The notes below the pieces were generated by a model. That model made no database searches. It saw only the letters and a list, made by a program, of their open reading frames with translations, and was not told where the DNA came from. 64,000 nt of DNA from Silene conica (Eukaryota; Streptophyta; Magnoliopsida; Caryophyllales; Caryophyllaceae): contig CM055312.2 in NCBI GenBank assembly GCA_029255685.2, forward strand, positions 11,618,649 through 11,682,648, written 5' to 3'. Shown piece by piece: positions 21,788 to 34,343 of this stretch (its first letter is position 1; the number at the start of each line of letters is the position of its first letter). Made by a program: the position numbers and the translations under genes.

Positions 21788-23707
21788 AATTATTCGTGCA
21801 GTTTGTCGCTAAGGAAAATAACCTATGGTATCTCGACAGTGGATGCTCAAGACATATGACAGGCGACGTAAATCTTTTCCAAACCCTAAAACCCTTTGAT
21901 GGAGGTAAAGTCACATTCGGTGATAACAAAAAGGGAAGGATCATCGGAATTGGTAAGATAGGTATTTCATCCTCTCATGCTATAAATGATGTATACCTTG
22001 TAAGTGGTCTCAAACATAATCTTATTAGTATATCTCAATTATGTGACAAAGGAAACAAAGTGGTTTTCCATTCAGATATATGTCGTATAATCTTAGAAGG
22101 CACCAGTAAAGTAATACTTGAAGGTCACAGGATGAAAAATGTTTATATGATTGATTTAAATGTTGTACCTATTGATTCTCTATCATGCATGAAAGTTACG
22201 TTAGATGATCCATGTCTATGGCACAAGAGATTTGGTCATATTAGCTCACCTATTCTAAGTAAGCTGAAAAGATGGGACTTGGTCGAAAGTCTTCCAAAGA
22301 TCAAATTTGATCAAGAAAAGATGTGTGACACATGTGCACGATGTAAACACGTCAGATCATCCTTTAAGCCAAAAAGAGTGGTAAGCACAGAACAAGCTCT
22401 TGAACTAGTACACATGGATCTATGTGGCCCTATGAAGGTAAGAAGCAGAGGTGGTTTCAGGTACGTTTTCGTTCTAGTTGATGATTACTCTAGATTTGTT
22501 TGGCCAATCTTTCTCCATTCTAAAGACGAAACATTTGATGAATTTGTTAGTCTCATGAAACTTGTCCAAAACAAATATAAATCAAACCTAGTAACAATCC
22601 GTACTGACCATGGAACTGAGTTCGACAATCATGCTTTTATTGAGTTCTGTAAAACCAATGGTGTTGGACATAACTTCTCGGCCCCTAGAACCCCACAACA
22701 AAATGGGGTCGTAGAACGAATGAACAGGACCCTAGAAGACATGGCTAGAACAATGCTTCTTTGTAGTGGCCTACCTAGAAACTTTTGGGCTGAGGCTATA
22801 AGTACAGCTTGCTATATTCATAAACGTGCTATGATTAGACCTATTCTTAAAAAGACACCTTATGAACTCCTTCGAGGTCGTAAACCAAACATATCTCATT
22901 TAAGATGCTTTGGTAGTAAATGCTTTATTCACAACAATGGTAAAAACAGATTAAGCAAATTCGACCCTAGAAGTGATGAAGCAATCTTTATAGGATATTC
23001 AGATCATAGTAAAGCCTACAAAGTTTTTAACAAACGCACTTTATGCATAGAGGAAAGTATTCATGTCATCTTTGATGAAAATAATGTCTTCGATAAGCCA
23101 TTACAGGATATAGAGGAAAACCTAGATGAACCTGATTTCAGGTTATCAAGGGAAGATCCTCCTGAAATGGAAATTGAAGAAGGAGAACCTCAAGGAACTC
23201 ATGATGAACTCAACTTGGGAGAAAATGGTGCGAGAGATGAAACTACAGTTGATGATACTGTAGATAACTCTCAAACCAATGATTTGGAACCCAGAGTTAC
23301 AGCTAATGAAGCTGTAACTTTGAATCAAAACCAAAGGGAAGAGGCCAGAGTTATACCTGACCCTACTATAAACCCAGGTTTGGATTCAGGGGGAACAAGT
23401 CAAGATCCCGAGTCAAGTTCAGGTAATGCTAATAATCAATCAAGGAACTGGAGATACAAAGGCTATCATCCTTTGGACAATGTCATAGGAAGCCTGACAG
23501 ATGGAGTTCAAACTAGAAGGAGCTTAAATAAATTTTGCTCATTCTACTCCTTTCTCTCCACTATTGAACCTTCAAATATCAAGGAAGCTCTCGCAGAACC
23601 AGACTGGATAGTTGTCATACAAGAAGAACTCCAGCAATTTGAAAGAAACAAAGTTTGGCATCTTGTTCCTCGACCTAAGGACAGAACTGTCATTGGAACT
23701 AGATGGG
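21784..23707 (+). CDS. Sirevirus pol, protease to integrase (fossil)
   Basis: Aspartic protease site WYLDSGCSRHMTGD, then the GAG-pre-integrase zinc region (LWHKRFGHIS, CDTCARCKH), then the integrase core with LVHMDLCGPMKV, IRTDHGTEFDN and PQQNGVVERMNRTLEDMARTML, giving the D,D,E pattern. After it come the integrase tail and a variable linker holding the third copy of the stem-loop peptide (RVTANEAVT, 23295-23319). The start of the reverse transcriptase domain (VIGTRW) is reached where the nested gypsy derivative begins. The protease cuts the polyprotein; the integrase joins the cDNA to host DNA. Confidence 0.92.
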
Positions 23708-25983
23708 TGTAACACCCCTATTTATTCAAGAGCCTTTAGCAAGACATTCTCAAATAAATAGAGTTGTTACCATCTCGGGATGTCCGAGGTAGTGAATAAC
23801 AAAGTAAAACAATACAAAGTACTTTATATAAAACCGATAGAATTTAAACTTTGATGTTACAACACTACGCATAGAAAAGGTACAACTGATTACATCTATG
23901 TATGTGATCTAATTCTAAGTAGGTCCAAGCCATATCTCTCACCATGCCCGTGCTCATAATCCAACAGTCTCTGACCTGTAAAATCTACTCCCCATTTCGG
24001 ATCATCGTAGGTGTCACACGAATACACAGGGTCAACCACGAGGTTGAGTAGAGGAAAAATAAACAGTCAAGCATTAATATAAATAGAAAGTCAATCATCT
24101 CCACTCCGAATCACAAGACCGAATATTCTCCGCACCAATCACAAGACCCATTATCTCCACACCAATCACAAGACCCATTAACTCCGCACCAATCACAAGA
24201 CCCATTAACTCCGCACCAATCACAAGACCCATTAACTCCGCACCAATCACAAGACCCATTAACTCCGCACCAATCACAAGACCCATTAACTCCGCACCAA
24301 TCACAAGACCCATTAACTCCGCACCTCATATCGTATCTCATAATTATATAACCAAATAACACAATATATCAATCATATGATAATATAGAATAAACATGGT
24401 TATCATTAAATAACAACAGAATACTCATCATTATGTACACAGTATTTCCCCTACCTCAAATCGCAGAAGCACAGTCAATCAAAAGCTTGCTAGAAGTATT
24501 CCACGCGAAACCCGTCACCTAAACATGTATATGTAACGAATTAACAAACTTCCCAAACCCCCTTGAGTCAACTTACACTTACTGTAATTAGTAACTTTCT
24601 ATAAATGGAAAGTTTCCTAAATTAGTAACTTTCCCGAAATAACAACTTCTTTAAAGGGAAGCTTTCCCGACTCATACCGCCTTAAATTAAAATAACCAAT
24701 AACTCAAAAACTACTACAACAATATATTGACAAAACAATATAACAATATAAAAAAAAATGGGAAAATAATAATAATATAATAAGAAATCATAATAATAAT
24801 ATAATAACCATATTACACGCAAACAACCCCTCAACCCGACTTCCGACCCGCGACTCCATACGCCTCTTTTTCCACCGCGTGACACCTCCTCAACCACCAA
24901 CAACCACCAAACCCCGTGCCCCATACCTCCTGCCACCTCCAGAGCCACCGGTCGCCACTTTGTTGGCTGCCGGCGAGGTGAACCAGCCCCCATAACAGCC
25001 CTGGTTCCTCGCCCAAACCTCACGACTAATCTGCTCCAAACACTCATCGACCACCACTCAGCCCTTGCCGACCCCCGAGACCACCACCTAAACCACCCTT
25101 GACAACCGACCCATAAACCATGGTGGTAACGCCGTGTCGACCTCCCCCGAGTCAACGGCGTTACCACCCCAAACACCCCTGTATGACACAACCAGAAGGT
25201 ACCTGAGACAACCGTAGCCACGAAAACCTCCCCACGACTCTGACCCTACCACCTGTAGCCACCGAGACGACACCCTGACACTCCCCCAAACCACCACCTA
25301 TCAACCTATCCTAAGCCAGAACTGGTGTTAACACAATTAGCCTCGAAAACCCATTAGAATAAACACATATAAAACGTTGTTCTGAAATGGAAATAGGTAG
25401 GTTGACACCGGTGACAGAACCACCACGACTGGTGGTCCTTGGTGTCCGAAGGTGACTACTACTATGGTCCAAACATAACTACGAACACCCTAGGTCAAGG
25501 TTACGTAAAGATTAGAACCCACTGCCACGATTTACACCTAAGAAACAACTACTGAAAACGCAGGAAAAACGCAACAAGGAGGAGAACGTGTTGTCATACC
25601 TACTTCTTACCGATATCGACCACCCCTAGACCGCCTTGTGACCACCGTGAGTACCACCTATCTACTCCTTGCTATGCCGGCTGTGTATGAGAGTGTTTTT
25701 GTGTGAAGATTAGGGTGAACTAGGGTTAGGTTTATTATTATTAAAAAATGACGGCAGGGATGGGGTGTGAATGTATGAGAATAAGTTTAAAGTGTGGGCT
25801 GCCTCTAAGACACGCATATCGAGGCCCATCTGTTTGTCCCTTGGTCACGAGTTCGAACCCCCATGACAACACAATTCAATATCACTTGAGCAATATAAAA
25901 CTAGTAGCGAAAACCGTATAAAGAAGCGCTATTTACTCGACTAATTAACATAGGTATCATAATCGAATATTCGAGATATTACA
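23708..25983 (-). repeat. 3' LTR (minus-strand sense) of the gypsy derivative
   Basis: 2276 bp; contains a 27-bp minisatellite (24106-24322) and a GC-rich stretch at 24830-25310. Pair of 30088-32390. Confidence 0.95.
24106..24322. repeat. 27-bp minisatellite in the LTR, about 8 units
   Basis: Unit caccaatcacaagaccc plus attaactccg, the first units degenerate. The other LTR holds one more unit, which accounts for the 27-bp length difference between the LTRs. Confidence 0.95.
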
Positions 25984-28900
25984 ATCTTCTCCCCTTAAAA
26001 TGAACTTCGTCCCGAAGTTCGCCCACTGAAGTCAAAACTAGGACTCAAAACATAAAATAACTCAATGAAGTGAAGAAAAGGTTTACCAACCAACACGCAT
26101 GCTCGACCCTTCACTAACACAAATAGCATATAAACCGTTATTCGATAATTACTTAACGAGTACAAACGTTCAAATAGCCTTCAATACGTCCACATAAACA
26201 ATAAATATTATATTATAATAAAATTACAGGTATTACAGTCTTCCTTCCTTAAAATGAACTTCGTCCCGAAGTTCACCACCCCATGGTCAACAACCTGGTC
26301 GCTAAAACTCGAATGTTACATTCTACCCCCGTTAAGGAAACTTTGTCCCCATAGTTGAACGTATAACTAAATTATAAGATACCTCACGAAACAAAATAAA
26401 ATGCACAGCAGAAATAATCAGGAGTATCAAATGTATACAAACAATCACGACCTACCACTTAGCCATGTAAAACAACTAGACATATCATAACTCAAAAGAT
26501 TTTACAATCCTATCCTCCTTAAAACACGGTTACGTCCACGTAACCTCATTATACAATTCCTAGCTCGTAACTCCGTCCTACGCATTACTTTATCTTGTAC
26601 TATCTCAATATCGATTCCAACTCAGAAAAGAAAAGTAACTCAATAACCATGGTCACACTGGACCGCAACACACTATGGCACAACTGCCAAATAACTCATA
26701 ACTCATTACCAGTACCCAATTCTCATCTCCATTTCAATCTTCAATATCGTCAGATATTCCATGAAAGGAACTGTTCAACACTTAGAGAGTAAATCTCTGA
26801 GCTACATACTCACTCACGAGTCAAGGTCAAAGGATACGACAACTCGATAAAATACTGAACTGCACTCTCAATCTCAATACAAAATCAACCATGGCCTTTG
26901 TTCTAGACTAACGAGCAACTCAACCTTATCAACTCAATCTCATCAGTACTTACCTTCCAAGTCCATTGACATACTTGTATGTATACTTAACATTCTACAG
27001 TCCGTAAAATAAGGATCTGGACGCTATACCAAACCAACCTAGTACAAAACCATTATGCATAAACAGCCAATCAAATACCAAAAGCTTACCATCACACAAC
27101 TCAACCCGTCTCACAAACAAAAGGATTATCTTATCAATAAGAAATATTAACTATCAAAATAAAGGAACAATTATTAATTTCAACGCAAGGAAGTACTCGT
27201 ACGGAACCCATAACAATTATTATGCAACATATATAACCTTGAGCAAACAAGGGTACTAGGATCGGTAGAAACCGTGTTACGTAGTAAAGCATAAACAAGG
27301 TAGCTAACACGTACATACCTTTGAAATTTTTTTTTTTTTATCACAACTTTAATATATTTACCACAATGTAAACAATCAAGAGGCTCATAGTTCATACTTG
27401 ACAAAGTAAAATGTTTCATGCTCATAATCATATTATAGAAGCAGAATCATATTTAGGAAAAGACATAGCGCGAAATTAATTAACGTAATTAAACATGGAA
27501 CATTGATATATTTCACAAGATATACACAACCACAGACTCACAAGACCGTTTAACATTTCCAGATATCAATAAGTTAACAAAATTACCTAGGTACTTTTTC
27601 CATCCACTCACCTTACATCATTTATCATGAAACTATTACTATATACGACTTGCACAATAAAAGTTTTATACAACGCGCAACAATTAAACATTCAAACAGG
27701 ATTTTATCGACACATAGCTACAGAATTGTCATATTGCAACAATCACCATAATTATCAAGCATCAAGCTTATCCTGGTTTATCACTTTGAAAATATTTTGA
27801 AATGTTTGAAACATTGAAAGGTAGTTTGTGACAAGTATAAACTCAATCAAGGACTGTTTTACTAGCTACAGCTCAGAATTAAGACTACACGGAGGCATTC
27901 GGATTCTCATTTACTAAAACATTGTTCTTCCAAATTGTAGCTCATGAATTATGAAAATTTAACGATAAAAGTAAACGAATTCACAAGACTAGTACTTCCA
28001 TAAATCACATGTCAACCAGTTAATAACTCAATATATTATGATCAGATTTTAAACATAGCAGATGCAATTCAGTATGTGACATAACAATACACATGAAAGT
28101 GTTATAAAGATTATTAGCTCAGTGAACTAGACATCGATATACCAAAATATATGAAAGAACATCAACACAATTCACATTGTTCAAAATAATCACCATTACT
28201 TATAACAATTAGACTAGATTATGATATCATGCTAACAAGTTTACCAGTCAAATTTCATTCTACCACTTGTCAAAACTCTTCTCTGATAAATACGAGTTTA
28301 ACATCATATACGAACATCACATCGTTATTTGAGGTCATATCACTAGAAAGTAAGAGCATCGATGTAATTGAAAACTATTCTATGTAGAAATAAGCAAGAT
28401 TACGTTATCATATCGTAAGATGCATATTCATATCATATGCCTACTATTCATGTTACTAATGTCATATCAGGATATCACATGGTCACGTCACATAATTCAC
28501 ATTTGATTACACCTTTATGTGAAACTTACATAACTCACGACTTCACCAGTTGAACATTATGCAGCACTTATACAAATCATAATAAAATATTTATTTCGCT
28601 ATCTTGCGAGCTATTATAATTTTTAGAAAAAAAAAAATACAATGAATTAACTAATCATGGGAAAAGAAGCAAATGCATATCTCAAAGGAAATCATTTATA
28701 ACAATTTCTACAACTCAGTTGGTCTGAACAAAACTTTACAGTAATACGACAGAAAATTGGATAACTTGCAAAATCACTATTAAATAACGACTCATTAAGA
28801 TTTTCGTGGTTTAACATTTTGAAAACGTAGGCGAATATTCTAGACGTTGGAGTTGAAATTATGCATAAACAATAAACACGTTCTAAATGGTTTTCTTTAC

Positions 28901-30087
28901 AAAAACAGGGGTCATAACGGAACTGTGCAGTAACAATCTGACCACTGTCGACTAAAGATTTATTTCTCTCAAAATATAACTCGTATAACATGAAACCAAG
29001 TGCATTGGGAAGCTAACTCAGAAGGTTGTCATTTATAAAATTTTCATACCCAAATATGGAACACGTTTAAAATGGCGGCCCGTACAATCAAGGTAACATT
29101 CCGGGAAATTTATTAAAACTTTGGTTTCGTTACCTTTTCACATTACTACATCAAAACTCAACCATTCTTCTTCCAAAACACGTTGACATATCACTGGAAG
29201 CCTATACATCACTTTATACCACATTAACATTTATTCCTCATTTCAACCATAGTTGTCATCTAGAACACAGTAAAGAGTTCGAAACCGAAATTAGGATCAA
29301 CTAAATAACTTGATAGTTGTACATGTGTATCTAAATAAATCAGTTTCTACCATTGCACATTCACAACTTATCCAAGCACGGAAATATAACTAGGGACTAC
29401 TACGTATCCCTTATTGATGACTAACTTCATAACGAAGTTAAATGCGTATAATAGGCATAGAATTTTATGTCCGATATATGCAACACATAACTATATACGT
29501 TCATGGCTTAGGGCAACACATTCCGCATATCACTAGACATGGATTACCATAACATATGATAAGATCAACATAATTACTCGTCTTTAGAAGGAGTTAAACA
29601 CCATTATCATATAATAACGATAGTCATTTAAATACCAGATAATCGTATGAACATTTCAAAATACCAAAATCACATGCTCACATCACTTTTAAATATTACT
29701 AAACAATTACACATCCATACTATTTGAAATTTATGTTCAACCATCCAGCTCGATTCACATACTGTTATCAATCATAACTTATATAACATTATTAGCCACA
29801 ATTCACACATTACTTGCCTCATTCTTCTCCTGTAAGAGTGTTAATACAATATAACTATCTAGGTCGCTATATATATATAGTCTACCCCACTCTTCAATTA
29901 CTCTCATTGGGTTCCTGAGACAGAACCGAAAGGGCCCATGGTTTGGTGTGATGGGGCCCCTAACTCATCCCGTTCCTTTTTGGGGCTCCTATCAGTTTCA
30001 TCTCGGGGTTCATTTTATTTGACTCTTACTACGTTCATTATTATTCATTTGGTTAAGGCCTGAGGATCGTTCGCTCTGATACCACTT
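25984..30087 (-). other. Interior of the gypsy derivative, non-coding
   Basis: 4.1 kb of AT-rich DNA with no recognisable retroelement protein on either strand; the longest ORF is about 99 codons and looks random. At its left edge, four imperfect copies of an LTR-start plus polypurine plus gaacttcgtcccgaag-type junction occur within 570 bp (about 25975, 26228, 26311 and 26493). Confidence 0.8.
30073..30084 (-). other. Primer-binding site, initiator tRNA-Met
   Basis: TGGTATCAGAGC on the minus strand three bases inside the right LTR; fixes the element's orientation as minus. Confidence 0.92.
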
Positions 30088-32390
30088 TGTAACACCCCTA
30101 TTTATTCAAGAGCCTTTAGCAAGACATTCTCAAATAAATAGAGCTGTTACCATCTCGGGATGTCCGAGGTAGTGAATAACAAAGTAAAACAATACAAAGT
30201 ACTTTATATAAAACCGATAGAATTTAAACTTTGATGTTACAACACTACGCATAGAAAAGGTACAACTGATTACATCTATGTATGTGATCTAATTCTAAGT
30301 AGGTCCAAGCAATATCTCTCACCATGCCCCTGCTCATAATCCAACAGTCTCTGACCTGTAAAATCTACTCCCCATTTCGGATCATCGTAGGTGTCACACG
30401 AATACACAGGGTCAACCACGAGGTTGAGTAGAGGAAAAACAAACAGTCAAGCATTACTATAAATAGAAAGTCAATCATCTCCACTCCGAATCACAAGACC
30501 GATTATTCTCCGCACCAATCACAAGACCCATTATCTCCACACCAATCACAAGACCCATTAACTCCGCACCAATCACAAGACCCATTAACTCCGCACCAAT
30601 CACAAGACCCATTAACTCCGCACCAATCACAAGACCCATTAACTCCGCACCAATCACAAGACCCATTAACTCCGCACCAATCACAAGACCCATTAACTCC
30701 GCACCAATCACAAGACCCATTAACTCCGCACCTCATATCGTATCTCATAATTATATAACCAAATAACACAATATATCAATCATATGATAATATAGAATAA
30801 ACATGGTTATCATTAAATAACAACAGAATACTCATCATTATGTACACAGTATTTCCCCTACCTCAAATCGCAGAAGCACAGTCAATCAAAAGCTTGCTAG
30901 AAGTATTCCACGCGAAACCCGTCACCTAAACATGTATATGTAACGAATTAACAAACTTCCCAAACCCCCTTGAGTCAACTTACACTTACTGTAATTAGTA
31001 ACTTTCTATAAATGGAAAGTTTCCTAAATTAGTAACTTTCCCGAAATAACAACTTCTTTAAAGGGAAGCTTTCCCGACTCATACCGCCTTAAATTAAAAT
31101 AACCAATAACTCAAAAACTACTACAACAATATATTGACAAAACAATATAACAATATAAAAAAAAATGGGAAAATAATAATAATATAATAAGAAATCATAA
31201 TAATAATATAATAACCATATTACACGCAAACAACCCCTCAACCCGACTTCCGACCCGCGACTCCATACGCCCCTTTTTCCACCGCGTGACACCTCCTCAA
31301 CCACCAACAACCACCAAACCCCGTGCCCCATACCTCCTGCCACCTCCAGAGCCACCGGTCGCCACTTTGTTGGCTGCCGGCGAGGTGAACCAGCCCCCAT
31401 AACAGCCCTGGTTCCTCGCCCAAACCTCACGACTAATCTGCTCCAAACACTCATCGACCACCACTCAGCCCTTGCCGACCCCCGAGACCACCACCTAAAC
31501 CACCCTTGACAACCGACCCATAAACCATGGTGGTAACGCCGTGTCGACCTCCCCCGAGTCAACGACGTTACCACCCCAAACACCCCTGTATGACACAACC
31601 AGAAGGTACCTGAGACAACCGTAGCCACGAAAACCTCCCCACGACTCTGACCCTACCACCTGTAGCCACCGAGACGACACCCTGACACTCCCCCAAACCA
31701 CCACCTATCAACCTATCCTAAGCCAGAACTGGTGTTAACACAATTAGCCTCGAAAACCCATTAGAATAAACACATATAAAACATTGTTCTGAAATGGAAA
31801 TAGGTAGGTTGACACCGGTGACAGAACCACCACGACTGGTGGTCCTTGGTGTCCGAAGGTGACTACTACTATGGTCCAAACATAACTACGAACACCCTAG
31901 GTCAAGGTTACGTATAGATTAGAACCCACTGCCACGATTTACACCTAAGAAACAACTACTGAAAACGCAGGAAAAACGCAACAAGGAGGAGAACGTGTTG
32001 TCATACCTACTTCTTACCGATATCGACCACCCCTAGACCGCCTTGTGACCACCGTGAGTACCACCTATCTACTCCTTGTTATGCCGGCTGTGTATGAGAG
32101 TGTTTTTGTGTGAAGATTAGGGTGAACTAGGGTTAGGTTTATTATTATTAAAAAATGACGGCAGGGATGGGGTGTGAATGTATGAGAATAAGTTTAAAGT
32201 GTGGGCTGCCTCTAAGACACGCATATCGAGGCCCATCTGTTTGTCCCTTGGTCACGAGTTCGAACCCCCATGACAACACAATTCAATATCACTTGAGCAA
32301 TATAAAACTAGTAGCGAAAACCGTATAAAGAAGCGCTATTTACTCGACTAATTAACATAGGTATCATAATCGAATATTCGAGATATTACA
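30088..32390 (-). repeat. 5' LTR (minus-strand sense) of the gypsy derivative
   Basis: 2303 bp; holds the 27-bp minisatellite at about 30478-30732 with about 9 units. Near-identical to 23708-25983. Confidence 0.95.
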
Positions 32391-33780
32391 ATGGGTATTT
32401 AGAAACAAACTGGATGACACTGGAGTCATTGTGCGAAATAAGGCCAGACTAGTGGTTCAAGGATACAATCAACAGGAAGGGATCGATTATGACGAAACCT
32501 TTGCTCCTGTTGCTCGTCTTGAGGAAATAAGACTACTCATTGCATTTGCAGCACACAAGGGAATGAAGCTTTTTCAGATGGACGTTAAGACTGCCTTTCT
32601 TAATGGCTATCTCCAAGAGGAAGTATTTGTTGAAGAACCTCCTGGATTTCCTGACAGCAAACTCAAGGATCATGTATTCAAATTGGACAAAGCTCTCTAT
32701 GGCCTGAAACAAGCACCTAGGGCATGGTACGACAGATTATCAAAGTTCCTATTGGAGAGTGGATTCAAGAGAGGGTCTGTGGATAAAACCCTATTTCTTA
32801 AAAGCGAAAACTCAGATCTACTAGTCGTTCATATCTATGTTGACGATATTATTTTTGGCTCAACTAATAAAAAGTTGTGCAAGTACTTCTCTGAGTTGAT
32901 GACTTCTGAGTTCGAGATGAGTATGATGGGAGAACTAAAGTTCTTCCTTGGACTTCAAATACAACAAACTGAAGAAGGAATCAAAGTTCATCAACAAAAA
33001 TACGTCAAGGAGTTGCTAAAGAAATTCGGAATGGAAACCTCTCATGCAATGCCTACTCCAATGGTCACAGATAAGAAGTTAACCAAAGACGAAGATGGTA
33101 AGTCTGTATATGAAACAACTTACCGAGGTATGATTGGCTCACTTCTTTATCTTACAGCAAGTCGACCAGATATAATGTTTAGTGTCTCTGTCTGTGCGAG
33201 ATTCAAATCTGCACCAAAAGAATCACACATGATTGCAGTTAAAAGAATATTAAGATACCTAATCGGAACCTCAAAATTATATCTATGGTATCCTATGGAC
33301 TGTAACTTTAACCTAGTAGGATATTCAGATGCGGATTATGCAGGATGTTCCTTAGACAGAAAAAGTACCTCCGGACTTGCTACCTTTGTAGGTCCTTGTA
33401 TTATATCTTGGGGATCCAAGAAATAAAATTTTGTCGCCCTCTCAACTGCTGAAGCAGAATATATTGCAGCCGCACTGATATGTTCTCAACTTTTATGGTT
33501 AAAGCAACAATTACATGATTATGGTGTTGATGTTGGATGTGTGCCTATTTTATGCGATAATACGAGTGCTATCATTATATCTAAAAACCCAGCCCAGCAC
33601 TCGAGAACTAAACATATTGAAATTAGACACCACTTTCTAAGAGACCATGTTGAAAAGAAAAATATAAAATTGGAATTTTGTAGTACGGAAAAACAATGGG
33701 CAGATATCTTCACTAAACCATTGGCTAGAGAACGCTTTGAGACTTTGCGATTGGAAATTGGTTTAATCGGTGGCACCTAA
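32391..33780 (+). CDS. Sirevirus pol, reverse transcriptase and RNase H (fossil)
   Basis: Continues pol on the far side of the nested element. Landmarks: [74 protein letters not shown] and the catalytic [12 protein letters not shown], then [12 protein letters not shown] and the RNase H region with [29 protein letters not shown] and [22 protein letters not shown] is typical of Sirevirus reverse transcriptases. The region is broken. Confidence 0.93.
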
Positions 33781-34343
33781 TCATATCTTAAATGCAAAAA
33801 TAACCCAATGATTGACTACGGTTTAGATGAGATTATATGACTGTGTCCGTATACTCCGCTGCATGTGTATGTATGTATTCGATGATAAATTTTATGATCA
33901 TATTTATATTATATAATTCACATATGAATGTGTGCACAACCGGTCTCAAAATAATATTACGTCACATATTATAATTTAACCCAAATATACATATTACATA
34001 CCATATATAATAGTATACATATATACATACATATTAAACAAACTAAAAATAAAAACAAGAATAATAACTTACCTTCTTACACACAAACCGTGTGAACTAA
34101 TCCCACCTACTGCCACGTCACCCAACCACTTGCCCCTCTACTCACCTCTACCTACTGCCACATGTCCTTATACCCCTAACCATAATTATTACCCCAACTC
34201 CCTCAAACTTACCACAATTCACCTCCATTACTCACTTTTATTACCGTCCCCAAACTCCAAAACCTCAAAACCTCCATCACCATTAAAACTCACCAAAACC
34301 TCCGCCACAACCTCAACTCAAAACCACCACTTTCATCACCACA

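Larger units (their letters stand above)
23708..32390 (-). mobile_element. Non-coding Ty3/gypsy derivative (LARD-like, Tekay/chromovirus-type ends)
   Basis: Inserted in the reverse transcriptase region of the Sirevirus with an exact 5-bp duplication ATGGG (23703-23707 and 32391-32395). LTRs of 2276 bp (23708-25983) and 2303 bp (30088-32390) run, on the minus strand, TGTAATATC to GGTGTTACA; about 11 substitutions (0.5%), or roughly 0.2 million years at 1.3e-8 (inference). A Met-tRNA PBS is at 30073-30084 and a polypurine tract at 25984-26000 beside a gaacttcgggacgaagttca-type word, typical of Tekay/Del chromoviruses. The 4.1-kb interior shows no gag or pol, so it would depend on proteins in trans. 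Structurally it looks whole as a non-autonomous element. It is the youngest layer of the nest. Confidence 0.92.

Noticed and set aside
24106-24322. Regular 27-bp repeats as a CRISPR-like array
   Set aside because: Head-to-tail units without distinct spacers, in plant DNA; a minisatellite.
24095-24362. Minus-strand ORFs with MGLVIGAEL or CGVNGSCDW repeats (also 30475-30769)
   Set aside because: They are translations of the 27-bp LTR minisatellite; 27 is divisible by three, so the reading frame stays open by chance.
24682-25221. 179-codon minus-strand ORF, repeated at 31089-31628
   Set aside because: Lies in both LTR copies of the gypsy derivative, in a GC-rich stretch; no recognisable domain and odd composition (Trp, Gly, Val).
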